Positions 36,027 through 44,795 of a stretch of DNA of 64,000 bases are shown in pieces. The stretch's first letter is position 1; every line of letters starts with the position of its first letter. The position numbers and the translations under genes were made by a program. The stretch is from Plantactinospora soyae (lineage in GTDB: Bacteria; Actinomycetota; Actinomycetes; Mycobacteriales; Micromonosporaceae): assembly GCF_014874095.1 (NCBI RefSeq), contig NZ_JADBEB010000001.1, forward strand, positions 9,052,001 through 9,116,000, in the 5' to 3' direction. The notes under the pieces were generated by a model. The model worked only from the letters and a program-made list of their open reading frames with translations, was not told the DNA's origin and ran no database searches.

Positions 36027-37531
36027 CCGGCGTCGGTGGCCGCTGCGTCCGGCCCGACCGGCCCCACTCCGCCGGCACCCGGCAGCCGGGTCTGCGCCGG
36101 ATCGCTGGCGGCGGAGGTACCGGAGAGCGCGTCGAGCAGGTCGTCACCCATCAGCGAGATCGGCGGTGCGCCCATCGTCACCACCACGTCCCCGCGCCGG
36201 GCCCGCCGGGCCACCTCGGCCGGCACGTCCTCCCAGGAGGGCATGAAGATCTTCCGTTCGGCCGGCAGCGTGATCGCCTCGGTGAGCGCGGCCCCGCCCT
36301 CGCCGGGCGCCCGGACCTCACCCGGCCCGAAGACCTCCAGCACCACCGCCTCGTCGGCGATCGCCAGCGCGGCGGCCAGCTCGGTCTGGAGGTCGCGGGT
36401 GCGGTAGACCCGGTACGGCTGGAAGACGACGACCACCCGCCCGTCACCGGCCACCTCACGCAGCGTCTTCAGCGCGGCGGTCATCGACGTCGGGTGGTAC
36501 GCGTACTCGTCGTACACCTGGATGCCGGCGACGACACCCTTGCGCTCGAACCGGCGGCGTACCCCGGGGAAGGAGGCCAGCGTCGAGACGACCGAGTCCA
36601 GCCCGAGGCCGAGCTTGCGGGCGGTGAGGACCGCCGAGGCGCTGTTCAGCCCGATGTGGGCCCCGGGCACCGGCAGCCGGATCTCGCCCAGCGACTCCCC
36701 GTCCAGGGCGGCGAGATAGCGTACGCCGCCGGCCGACGAGACCAGTTCGGTCAGCCGCAGGTCAGCGTCCTGCGCCGTACCGTAGGTGTAGACCGTACGA
36801 CCCTCGGAGCGGAGCACCTCGGCCATCCGCCGGGTACCCGGGTCGTCCGCACAGGTCACCACGAACCCGTCCGGGTCGGTCAGCCGGGCGAAGTCCGCGA
36901 ACGCCTGCTCCAGCCCGGCGTAGTCGCCGTAGGTGTTGAGATGGTCCGCGTCGATGTTGGTGATTATCGAGACGTACGGCCGGTAGAGCAGGAACGACCG
37001 GTCGCTCTCGTCGGCCTCCGCGATGAAGTACTCGCCGCTGCCGTGGTGGGCGTTGGATCCGACCTCGGAGATCTCGCCGCCGATCACGAACGACGGGTCC
37101 TGGCCGGCGTGCTGCATGATCAGCGTGACCATCGAGGTGGTGGTGGTCTTGCCGTGGGTACCGGCGACCGCGATGGTGCGCCGGCCCGTCATCGCGGCGG
37201 CCAGCGCCTCCGACCGGTGCAGCACCCGCAGCCCGCGCTCCCGTGCCTCGACCAGTTCCAGGTGGTCGGACGGGATCGCGGTGGAGTAGACGACCGTGTC
37301 GACGCCGTCCAGGTTGGTCCGCGCGTGGGTCATGTGGATGGTGCCGCCCAGCGCCCGCAGTCCGGCCAGCGCCGGCCACTCCCGCAACTCGCTGCCGGAG
37401 ACCTGGATGCCCCGGGTCAGCAGCAGCCGGGCCAGGCCGCTCATGCCGACCCCGCCGACCCCGATCAGATGGATCGTGCCCAGGTCCTCGGCCGCCAGCG
37501 TGCCGACCGGGCTGAACTGCGCGGTGTTCAT
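36023..37531 (-). CDS. murC: UDP-N-acetylmuramate--amino acid ligase MurC
   Basis: 502 residues. Three Mur domains: the UDP-binding Rossmann region (HLIGVGGVGMSGLARLLLTRG, about 21-41), the ATP-binding P-loop AVAGTHGKTTTTSMV (about 121-135) with EADESDRSF and IITNIDADHLNTYGDYAG, and the C-terminal domain with DEYAYHPTSM. MurC adds the first residue of the stem peptide, usually L-Ala; in Micromonospora walls the residue at this position is glycine, so this enzyme may accept glycine. The C-terminal ~30 residues are a Ser/Gly/Pro tail. The ATG has ggaagg upstream. Confidence 0.96.
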   Translation of the reverse strand: MNTAQFSPVGTLAAEDLGTIHLIGVGGVGMSGLARLLLTRGIQVSGSELREWPALAGLRALGGTIHMTHARTNLDGVDTVVYSTAIPSDHLELVEARERGLRVLHRSEALAAAMTGRRTIAVAGTHGKTTTTSMVTLIMQHAGQDPSFVIGGEISEVGSNAHHGSGEYFIAEADESDRSFLLYRPYVSIITNIDADHLNTYGDYAGLEQAFADFARLTDPDGFVVTCADDPGTRRMAEVLRSEGRTVYTYGTAQDADLRLTELVSSAGGVRYLAALDGESLGEIRLPVPGAHIGLNSASAVLTARKLGLGLDSVVSTLASFPGVRRRFERKGVVAGIQVYDEYAYHPTSMTAALKTLREVAGDGRVVVVFQPYRVYRTRDLQTELAAALAIADEAVVLEVFGPGEVRAPGEGGAALTEAITLPAERKIFMPSWEDVPAEVARRARRGDVVVTMGAPPISLMGDDLLDALSGTSAASDPAQTRLPGAGGVGPVGPDAAATDAG

Positions 37532-37634
37532 AGCGCCAGCCTTCCACTTCCGGGCCGCCCGGTCATCGGGTCGTCCTCCTTTGCGACCACCAGCCCGTGG
37601 ACCGGGCCGGATCCGTACCTCGGCGCCGACCCGG

Positions 37635-38741
37635 TCACCGGGCCACCGCCTCGTAGACGAAGTCGAGCAGCGCCTCGTCGCCGTCGCGCCGGCCGTACGC
37701 CGCCGCCGCCGCGCCCATCGCCGCCAACCGAGCCGGATCGCGGATCAGCGGGATGATGTTCTGCTCGACCCAGCCCGCCGTCATCTCGGCGTCGTCCACC
37801 AGCAGGCCGCCGCCCGCCTCGACCACCGGCAGGGCGTTGCGCTTCTGCTCCTGGTTACTGTGCGGGTACGGCACGTAGACGGTGGGCAGCCCGATCGCCG
37901 CTACCTCGGCACAGGTCATCGCGCCGCCCCGGCCCAGCATCAGGTCGGCGGCGGCGTAGCCCAGTTCCATCTGCGAGAGGTACGGCAGCGTCACGTACGG
38001 CACCGGCAGGTCGTGCGGCAGCGCCACGGGCTCGTTACGGGCCCCGATCACGTGCAGTACCTGCACTCCGGCGGCGGCGAGCGCCTTGGCGCCCTCGGCG
38101 ACGGCCAGGTTGATCGAACGGGCGCCCTGTGAGCCACCGGCGACGAACAGGGTCGGCAGGTCGGGATGGAGGCCGAACTGCCGGCGTGCCTCGGCCTGCT
38201 GCCGTGCCCGGTCCAGGGTGGTGATCCCGCGCCGCAGCGGTACGCCGACCACCCGGGCGTCGCGCAGCGAGTCGGCCTGGGCCGGCTGGTGCGGGAAGCC
38301 GACCGCCACGTGCTTGGTGAACTTCATGCCGAGCCGGTTGGCCACCCCCGGCGGCACGTTGACCTCGTGGATCACGATCGGCAGTTCCCGGCGCCACGCG
38401 GCAAGGTAGCCGGGCACCGAGACGTAGCCGCCGAACCCGATGACCACGTTGGCCTGCACCTCGTCGATCACCTTGCCGGCGGCCCGGGAGGCCTTCCACA
38501 TCCGGTCCGGAGTACGCATCAGGTTCATGTTGACCGAACGCGGGAGTTGATACGCCGGGATCTGCCGCAGATCGTAGCCATGTGGCGGAATCAGGTCGTT
38601 CTCAAGCCCTCTCGGGGTACCGAGGCAGGTGATGCGGACGCCCGGGTCGTGTCGACGCAGACAGTCGGCGAAGGCCAGCAACGGGTAGATGTGGCCGCCC
38701 GTGCCTCCTCCCGCGAGCACCACCGACCGCAGCGGACCCAT
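37635..38741 (-). CDS. murG: Lipid II synthase MurG (GlcNAc transferase)
   Basis: 368 residues, GT-B fold family 28. The N-terminal VVLAGGGTGGHIYPLLAFADCL (about 7-28) and the C-terminal donor-binding motif LMLGRGGAMTCAEVAAIGLPTVYVPYPHSNQEQKRNA (positions about 267-303) are present. MurG adds GlcNAc to lipid I on the inner membrane face. The ATG overlaps the ftsW stop as TGATG. A long upstream open frame in the same phase is inside ftsW and is not coding. Confidence 0.96.
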   Translation of the reverse strand: MGPLRSVVLAGGGTGGHIYPLLAFADCLRRHDPGVRITCLGTPRGLENDLIPPHGYDLRQIPAYQLPRSVNMNLMRTPDRMWKASRAAGKVIDEVQANVVIGFGGYVSVPGYLAAWRRELPIVIHEVNVPPGVANRLGMKFTKHVAVGFPHQPAQADSLRDARVVGVPLRRGITTLDRARQQAEARRQFGLHPDLPTLFVAGGSQGARSINLAVAEGAKALAAAGVQVLHVIGARNEPVALPHDLPVPYVTLPYLSQMELGYAAADLMLGRGGAMTCAEVAAIGLPTVYVPYPHSNQEQKRNALPVVEAGGGLLVDDAEMTAGWVEQNIIPLIRDPARLAAMGAAAAAYGRRDGDEALLDFVYEAVAR

Positions 38742-40450
38742 CAGCGTCTCCTCTCGCTCGCCGTACCGGCGCGCCCTTTCCTGGCCCGGCCACCCGCCGG
38801 TCCGGCCTCGGTCTCCCGCCGCTTCCCGGCTCCGGATACGGGCTCCCGACGGGCCGGCGCGGGGACCTTCCCCCGGCGGCGCGCCGGCGGAATCGGCGGC
38901 AACGGGGCCCACACTAGTCGGACCCAACGGGGCGCCGGGCGGGCGTGCAGGGCTCGCGCGGCGTCCGGTTCGGCGCGGGCGAACGAGGCCAGCATGCCGA
39001 TCGCGGCCAGGGTCACCACGAGGGCACTACCGCCGTCGGAGATGAACGGAAGCGGCAGCCCGGTGATCGGCAGCAGGCCGACGACGCCACCGATGTTGAT
39101 CACGGCCTGGCTGACCAGCCAGGCCGTCGCGGCGGTGGCGGCCAGCCGGCGGAACGGATCGGCCACCCGGCGGGCGATCCGCAACCCGGTGTACGCCAGC
39201 ACGGCGAACAGGCTCAGCACCACCACACAGCCGACCACGCCCAGTTCCTCGGCCAGGATGGCGAAGATGAAGTCGTTGTGCGCCTCGGGCAGCCAGTTCC
39301 ACTTCAGGCTGCTCTTGCCCAGCCCCACGCCGAACCAGCCGCCGTTGTCGATCGCGTACCGGGCCTGGAAGTACTGGTAGCAGTCGTTGAGCCCGCACTC
39401 CTGCGGCGGTGGCGGGTTGAAGAACGTGGTGAGCCGGGCGAGCCGGTAGTTGGGACCGCCGTCGCCGCTCGACCCGGCGCCGATCGAGGCGGCGGCGACC
39501 AGCAGCCCGACGCCGAGCAGCCCGAAGATCGACAGGGTGGCGAAGATCCGCTTTCGGATGCCGGCCGCCCAGAGCAGGCCGACCAGCACGGCGAGCAGGC
39601 AGAGCATGGTGCCGAGGTCGTTGTAGCCGACCAGCAGGAACAGCAGTCCCACCACCGGGAACAGCGGGGTGGCGAGCTCCCGCCACCAGCCCAGTGCGGC
39701 CCCCTTGCGGGCGATCATGTCGGCACCCCAGAGCACCAGGCCGAACTTCGCCAACTCGGAGGGCTGCACCTGGATCGGGCCGATGTACAGCCAGAGCAGC
39801 CTGGCCTCCAGCGGCCCGAGGCTGGCGTCCCCGCCGTCGCCGTTCAGCTTGTCGAACAGGTGCAGGATGTCCAGCACCACCAGCAGCACCACGGCGACGC
39901 CGAGGGTCGGCAGCCCGACCGCCCGGAACGTCCTGGCCGGCAGGCGCTGGCAGATCCAGAACGCGCCCAGCCCGATGAGCGCGAAGAGCGCCTGCTTGGC
40001 GAGCATCGCGAAGGCGTTGCCGTCGGTGGCGTACGCCCGGACGCTGGTGGCCGAGAAGACCATCGTCAGCCCGATCAGCAGCAGCAGCCCCGAGCTGGAG
40101 ATGAGCAGGTAGTAGGAGGCGAGCGGGCGGGCCAGCAGCCCACGCAGGGCGGCCAGACCGCCGGCCAGGTCGACCCCGGCCGGCTGGCCGGACGCCGGTT
40201 TCGCCCCGGCGCCGTCCGTCGTACGCCCACCACCTGGAGCCGGACGGCCGGAGTTCTCCCCCGTACGCCCGCTGCCCGGAGCCGGACGCCCGGCGTTGTC
40301 TCCCGTGGTACGCCCACCGCCCGACGCCGGGCGCTCGTTACCGTCGCCCGGACGGCCACCACCGTCATCCGCGCGCGCACCGCCGGAGCCCGTACGCCCG
40401 CCGCCGGAAGCGGCCGGGCCGGTCTGCCGGCGGAACTGGTCCTCGGTCAC
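38741..40450 (-). CDS. ftsW: Septal peptidoglycan glycosyltransferase FtsW (SEDS)
   Basis: 569 residues, longer than usual because both ends are extended. The first ~105 residues are a Gly/Arg/Thr-rich repeat region (GGGRT, APGSGRT and so on). Ten membrane segments start at about 112-134. SEDS motifs include QVQPSELAKFGLVLW (about 231-245), GNDLGT-type VGYNDLGTM (about 278-286), and the AHNDFIFAILAEELG-LPLPFISDGGSALV region. FtsW polymerises glycan strands with FtsI. The C-terminal ~75 residues are basic and disordered. GTG 40450 is the start. Confidence 0.95.
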   Translation of the reverse strand: MTEDQFRRQTGPAASGGGRTGSGGARADDGGGRPGDGNERPASGGGRTTGDNAGRPAPGSGRTGENSGRPAPGGGRTTDGAGAKPASGQPAGVDLAGGLAALRGLLARPLASYYLLISSSGLLLLIGLTMVFSATSVRAYATDGNAFAMLAKQALFALIGLGAFWICQRLPARTFRAVGLPTLGVAVVLLVVLDILHLFDKLNGDGGDASLGPLEARLLWLYIGPIQVQPSELAKFGLVLWGADMIARKGAALGWWRELATPLFPVVGLLFLLVGYNDLGTMLCLLAVLVGLLWAAGIRKRIFATLSIFGLLGVGLLVAAASIGAGSSGDGGPNYRLARLTTFFNPPPPQECGLNDCYQYFQARYAIDNGGWFGVGLGKSSLKWNWLPEAHNDFIFAILAEELGVVGCVVVLSLFAVLAYTGLRIARRVADPFRRLAATAATAWLVSQAVINIGGVVGLLPITGLPLPFISDGGSALVVTLAAIGMLASFARAEPDAARALHARPAPRWVRLVWAPLPPIPPARRRGKVPAPARREPVSGAGKRRETEAGPAGGRARKGRAGTASERRR

Positions 40451-40627
40451 CGCGTCGACCCCCCGTCCTCCCCCATCCGCCCATCATCGGCGTTGGCCCC
40501 GCCGGCCCGGCGCAGGTGCCCGGCCGGCGTGTCGGATCGGAGCCGGATCCCGTTCGCCCGTAAGCCGGTCCCGTTTCCGTTCCCGGAGAACGGCTGCGGG
40601 TCAGGTGGTCGCGGCGGAGGACGTCGC
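40451..40627. other. Gap where murD would be expected
   Basis: Only 177 bases separate ftsW and mraY. In the standard cluster murD (about 1.4 kb) lies here. No murD remnant is visible. The first 30 bases after mraY repeat its 3' end. Confidence 0.7.
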
Positions 40628-40647
40628 TCAGGTGGTCGAGGCGAGGA
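40601..40647 (-). repeat. Echo of the mraY 3' end
   Basis: The last mraY codons and stop (40628-40646) recur in similar form (tcaggtggtcgcggcggagg, 40601-40620) 27 bases downstream, in frame. They encode two stops separated by eight sense codons. Confidence 0.6.
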
Positions 40648-41731
40648 ACTCGCTGTAGAAAAGGCCGAGCGCGATGGCCACCCCGATCCCGGCGATGATC
40701 CAGAACCGGACGACGATGTTGACCTCGCTCCAGCCGGCCAACTCGAAGTGGTGCTGCAACGGCGACATTCGGAACACGCGTTTACCGGTGGTCCGGAACG
40801 AGATGATCTGGATGACCACCGACATCGTGATGATGACGAAGAGGCCGCCGAGGATCAGCAGCAGGATGACCGTCCGGGTGGCCATCGCCATTCCGGCGAT
40901 CAGCCCGCCCAGGCCGAGTGCTCCGGTGTCGCCCATGAAGATCCGGGCCGGCGAGGTGTTCCACCAGAGGAAGCCGACACAGGCCCCGGCCGCCGCCCCG
41001 GCGATCAACGCGATCTCCAACGGATCTCGCACCGTGTAGCAGTAGGCCCCGCCCCGGGCGTAGTCCGTGTCCGCGCACCAGTGCCGGTACTGCCAGAACG
41101 CGATCAGGGCGTACGCGGCGAGCACCATCACCGAGGCACCGGTGGCCAGCCCGTCCAGCCCGTCGGTCAGGTTCACCCCGTTGGTCGTCGACATCACCAC
41201 GAAGATGAAGATGACGACCGAGGCGACCTTGCCCACCTCCAGGGCGTTGATGTCCCGGATGAAGGAGAGCGCGGTGCTGCCGACGGTCGCGCCTGCCGTG
41301 CTCGGGAAGTAGAGCGCGACCACTCCGAAGACCGCGCCGACCAGGATCTGCCCGAGCAGCTTGCCGCGCTTGTTCAGGCCGGCGCTGTTCCGTTTGCGTA
41401 CCTTGAGGAAGTCGTCGATGAAGCCGACGGCACCGGAGAAGACCATCAGGCCCAGCAGCACCAGTGCGGTGATGGTCGGGGTGACCTGGGCGATCTGCGC
41501 CTCGGGCAGGGTGGTCAGGGCGAGGTGCCCGGCGACGTACGCGATCACCGTGGCGACGATGAAGACGACCCCGCCCATCGTCGGGGTGCCCTTCTTGCCC
41601 TGGTGCATGATCGGGCCGTCGGCGCGGATCGGCTGACCGGCCTTCAACCGGGTGAACACCTTGATCGCGACCGGTGTGGCGAAGAGCGAGATCAGGAACG
41701 CCACGAAGATGGCGACGATGACCGCCCTCAC
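40628..41731 (-). CDS. mraY: Phospho-MurNAc-pentapeptide transferase MraY
   Basis: 367 residues, ten membrane segments. It transfers phospho-MurNAc-pentapeptide to undecaprenyl phosphate, giving lipid I. The family motifs are [21 protein letters not shown] (positions about 42-62), [13 protein letters not shown] (about 190-202) and the active-site block [20 protein letters not shown]-like sequence [19 protein letters not shown] (about 262-280). GTG 41731 is the start. A 40-base gap separates it from murF. Confidence 0.97.
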   Translation of the reverse strand: MRAVIVAIFVAFLISLFATPVAIKVFTRLKAGQPIRADGPIMHQGKKGTPTMGGVVFIVATVIAYVAGHLALTTLPEAQIAQVTPTITALVLLGLMVFSGAVGFIDDFLKVRKRNSAGLNKRGKLLGQILVGAVFGVVALYFPSTAGATVGSTALSFIRDINALEVGKVASVVIFIFVVMSTTNGVNLTDGLDGLATGASVMVLAAYALIAFWQYRHWCADTDYARGGAYCYTVRDPLEIALIAGAAAGACVGFLWWNTSPARIFMGDTGALGLGGLIAGMAMATRTVILLLILGGLFVIITMSVVIQIISFRTTGKRVFRMSPLQHHFELAGWSEVNIVVRFWIIAGIGVAIALGLFYSEFLASTT

Positions 41732-41771
41732 GCCGGCACGCCGTCCGCCGGAACCGCCCCGACCAGATCGC

Positions 41772-43178
41772 TCATCGGGACCCGCCCGTGGACTGGGCGG
41801 CCTCGGCGCGCAGCGCGTCGGCCACCTCCCAGGTGCGGTAGCGCGAGCCCTTCACCAGGACGACGTCGCCCGGCCGCAGCTCGCGCCGCAGCTCCACGAC
41901 CGCCGCCTGCTGATCGGTAACCAGCACCGACTCTCCTCCCCAATCCGCCACTGCCACCGCCCCGTCGTGAATCGGCGTGGCAAGTTCACCGACCACCAAC
42001 AACCGATCGACGCCCAGTTCGGCCGCGAGCTGGCCGACCTCGACGTGTCCGTCCCGCTCGTACTCACCCAGTTCGGCCATGTAGCCGAGCACCGCGATGG
42101 TCCGCCGCCGCGCACCCATGCCGGCCAGCGCACGCAGCGCGGCGGTCGTGGACGCGGGGTTGGCGTTGTACGAGTCGTCGATCACCGTCACCCCGTCGGT
42201 GCGGTCGAAGACGTCCATCCGGCGGGTCGAGGGCAGGCCCAGCGTGCCGAGCGCCTCGGCCAGTTCGGCCAGCGGCATGCCGAGTTCCAGCGCCACCGCC
42301 GCCGCGGCGAGCGAGTTCCCCACCTGGTGCCGCCCGCTGATGCCGAGCCGGACCGCCGCCCGCCCGGCCGGGGTGACCAGGGTGTACGACGCCCGTCCCC
42401 GGTCGTCCACGGTCACGTCCACGGCCCGGATCTCGGCGTCGGACGCCTCACCCACCAGTACGGTCCGGGCGGCGGTACGGGCCGCCATGGCGCGTACCCG
42501 GGGGTCGTCGGCGTTGAGCACCGCGAGCCCGTCGGCCGGCAACCCCTCGACCAGTTCGCCCTTCGCCTCGGCGATCGCCTCGACGGAACCGAACTCGCCG
42601 ATGTGCGACGACCCGACGTTGATCACCACGGCGATCCGGGGCGGTGCCACCTCGCACAGGTAGCGGACGTGTCCCAGCCCCCGGGCGCCCTTCTCCAGCA
42701 CCAGGAACCGGGTGTCGGCGTCGGCCTGCAACGCCGTGTACGGGTGCCCCAGCTCGTTGTTGAACGACCCGGGCGGCGCGACCGTGGCGCCGAGCCGGAC
42801 GGTGAGCTGGGCGATCAGGTCCTTGGTGGTGGTCTTGCCGGACGAACCGGTCAGCCCGATCACCGTCAGTGCGGGCAGCCGGTCCAGCACCGCCCTGGCC
42901 AGCCGGCCCAACGCGGCGCGCGGGTCGTCGACCAGCACCATGGGCACGCCGTCGACCGCCCGGGAGCCGAGCACCGCCACCGCGCCGCCGTCGGAGACCG
43001 CTCCCGCCGCGTAGTCGTGGCCGTCCACCTTCTCGCCCGGGAACGCCACGAAGAGCCCGCCGGGACGCACCTTGCGGGAGTCGAACTCGACCGGGCCGGT
43101 GACCTGCGCCTGCGGGTCGGCCCCCGCCAGTCGGCCGTCGACGGCGGCGGCCAGTTCGGCCAGGGTCATCGGGATCAC
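41772..43178 (-). CDS. murF: UDP-MurNAc-tripeptide--D-Ala-D-Ala ligase MurF
   Basis: 468 residues. Typical MurF features: N-terminal [12 protein letters not shown] (about 6-17) and [24 protein letters not shown] (positions about 33-56), the P-loop [17 protein letters not shown] (about 106-122), [14 protein letters not shown] and [11 protein letters not shown] near residue 332. It adds D-Ala-D-Ala. GTG 43178 overlaps the murE stop (GTGA), indicating coupled translation. Confidence 0.96.
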   Translation of the reverse strand: MIPMTLAELAAAVDGRLAGADPQAQVTGPVEFDSRKVRPGGLFVAFPGEKVDGHDYAAGAVSDGGAVAVLGSRAVDGVPMVLVDDPRAALGRLARAVLDRLPALTVIGLTGSSGKTTTKDLIAQLTVRLGATVAPPGSFNNELGHPYTALQADADTRFLVLEKGARGLGHVRYLCEVAPPRIAVVINVGSSHIGEFGSVEAIAEAKGELVEGLPADGLAVLNADDPRVRAMAARTAARTVLVGEASDAEIRAVDVTVDDRGRASYTLVTPAGRAAVRLGISGRHQVGNSLAAAAVALELGMPLAELAEALGTLGLPSTRRMDVFDRTDGVTVIDDSYNANPASTTAALRALAGMGARRRTIAVLGYMAELGEYERDGHVEVGQLAAELGVDRLLVVGELATPIHDGAVAVADWGGESVLVTDQQAAVVELRRELRPGDVVLVKGSRYRTWEVADALRAEAAQSTGGSR

Positions 43179-44704
43179 GGCGCCACCTCCGAGTTTTCGA
43201 ACCGGGCGGCGAGCGCGGCGGCCAACTCGACCCGGTCGTCGAACGGGTACGTCCGGCCGGCGATCTCCTGGCCCCGCTCGTGGCCCTTGCCGAGCACCGC
43301 GATCACGTCGTCGGGTTCGGCGAGCCGGACCGCCTCGTCGATGGCGGCGCGGCGGCCGGCCACCTCCAGGACCCCGGCCGAGGTGCCGGCCCGCTCGGCG
43401 CCACGCCGGACCTCGGCCCGGATCAGCGCCGGGTCCTCGGTCCGCGGGTTGTCGTCGGTGACCACCACCAGGTCGGCCCCGTTCGCCGCGGCGGCGCCCA
43501 TCAGCGACCGCTTGCCGTGGTCACGGTCGCCACCGGAACCGATCACGCAGATCAGCCGGTTGCCGGAGGTGGTCAGGTCGCGCAGTGCGGTGAGGGCGGC
43601 GACGACCGCGTCCGGGGTGTGCGCGAAGTCGACGACGCCGCGCACCGGTCCGGGCGCGTCTACCAGTTCGAGCCGGCCGGGCACCCCCGGGCAGGCGGCG
43701 ACGCCGTCGGCCGCGACCGTCGGGGCGACCCCGGCGGCGACCAGGACGGCGATCGCGAGCAGCGCGTTGGCGACGTTGTGCCGGCCCGGCAGCGCCACCC
43801 CCGCCGGGACCGGCGAGCCACCCGGGCCGAACGCGGTGAAGGTCTGGGTGTAGCCGGACTCGTTGACCTCGCCGGCCCGCCAGGTCGCGTCCGGGTTCCC
43901 GGCGGCGGAGTAGGTGGTGGTGCCCGGCCTGACCAGTGGGCGCAGCGCCGGATCGTCGTGGTTGAGCACCTCGGCCGCACACCTGCCGTCGAACAGCCGC
44001 GCCTTGGCCGCGAAGTAGTCCGCGACGTCGGCGTGGAAGTCCAGGTGGTCGTGGCCGAAATTGGTGTAGCCGCCGACCGCGAACCGCACCCCGCCGACCC
44101 GGCCCATCGCCAGGGCGTGGCTGGAGACCTCCATCGCCACGGCGGTGACCCCGCGTTCCCGGGCCGCCGCCAGCATGGCGTGCAGGTCCGTCGCCTCCGG
44201 AGTGGTCCGGACGCTCTCCACGGTCAGGTCGCCGAGGCGGCACTCCACGGTGCCGATCAGCCCGGTGACGTGACCGGCGGCCCGCAGCCCTGACTCGATC
44301 AGGTAGGTGGTGCTGGTCTTCCCGGCGGTGCCGGTGATCCCGATGACGGTCATCGCGGCGGTCGGATCGCCGTAGACCGCGCTGGCGACCTCGCCGAGCA
44401 CCGCCCGGGGGTCCGGTACGACCAGGGCGGGAAGCCCGGCCTCGGCCGCCGCCGCAGCGCCGGCCGGATCGGTCAGTACGGCCACCGCGCCCGCCGCCGC
44501 GGCCGCCGCGACGAATTCGGCGCCGTGCCGGCGGGCCCCGGGCAGCGCCGCGTACAGGTCGCCGGGGCGGACCTCGGTACTGGCGTGGGTCACACCGGTG
44601 ATCGTCACGTCGGCGGTATCCGACGGCGACTCGGCGGCGACTCGCGCGACGAGATCGGCGAGCCGGAGCGGCGTCACGGCGCGGGGACGGGGATTGCCGG
44701 GCAC
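43175..44704 (-). CDS. murE: UDP-MurNAc-dipeptide--diamino acid ligase MurE
   Basis: About 509 residues. P-loop IGITGTAGKTSTTYLIESG, EVSSHALAMGRV and the central TNFGHDHLDFHADVADYF block are present. The C-terminal domain has DDNPRTEDP, the DNPR signature for meso-diaminopimelate (as opposed to lysine). This fits a DAP-type wall; 3-hydroxy-DAP occurs in some Micromonospora. Start: GTG 44704 (VPGNPRPRAVTPL) is chosen; GTG 44677 and GTG 44743 are possible. It precedes murF with overlap. Confidence 0.95.
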   Translation of the reverse strand: MPGNPRPRAVTPLRLADLVARVAAESPSDTADVTITGVTHASTEVRPGDLYAALPGARRHGAEFVAAAAAAGAVAVLTDPAGAAAAAEAGLPALVVPDPRAVLGEVASAVYGDPTAAMTVIGITGTAGKTSTTYLIESGLRAAGHVTGLIGTVECRLGDLTVESVRTTPEATDLHAMLAAARERGVTAVAMEVSSHALAMGRVGGVRFAVGGYTNFGHDHLDFHADVADYFAAKARLFDGRCAAEVLNHDDPALRPLVRPGTTTYSAAGNPDATWRAGEVNESGYTQTFTAFGPGGSPVPAGVALPGRHNVANALLAIAVLVAAGVAPTVAADGVAACPGVPGRLELVDAPGPVRGVVDFAHTPDAVVAALTALRDLTTSGNRLICVIGSGGDRDHGKRSLMGAAAANGADLVVVTDDNPRTEDPALIRAEVRRGAERAGTSAGVLEVAGRRAAIDEAVRLAEPDDVIAVLGKGHERGQEIAGRTYPFDDRVELAAALAARFENSEVAP

Positions 44705-44795
44705 GGCGTCAGACCCTACCCCGTCGGGGGGTCCACCCCGCACAGCCGCCCCGGTGGTTTGCCCGCACCCACCGATGATGTCCCGTTTCGGCTGG

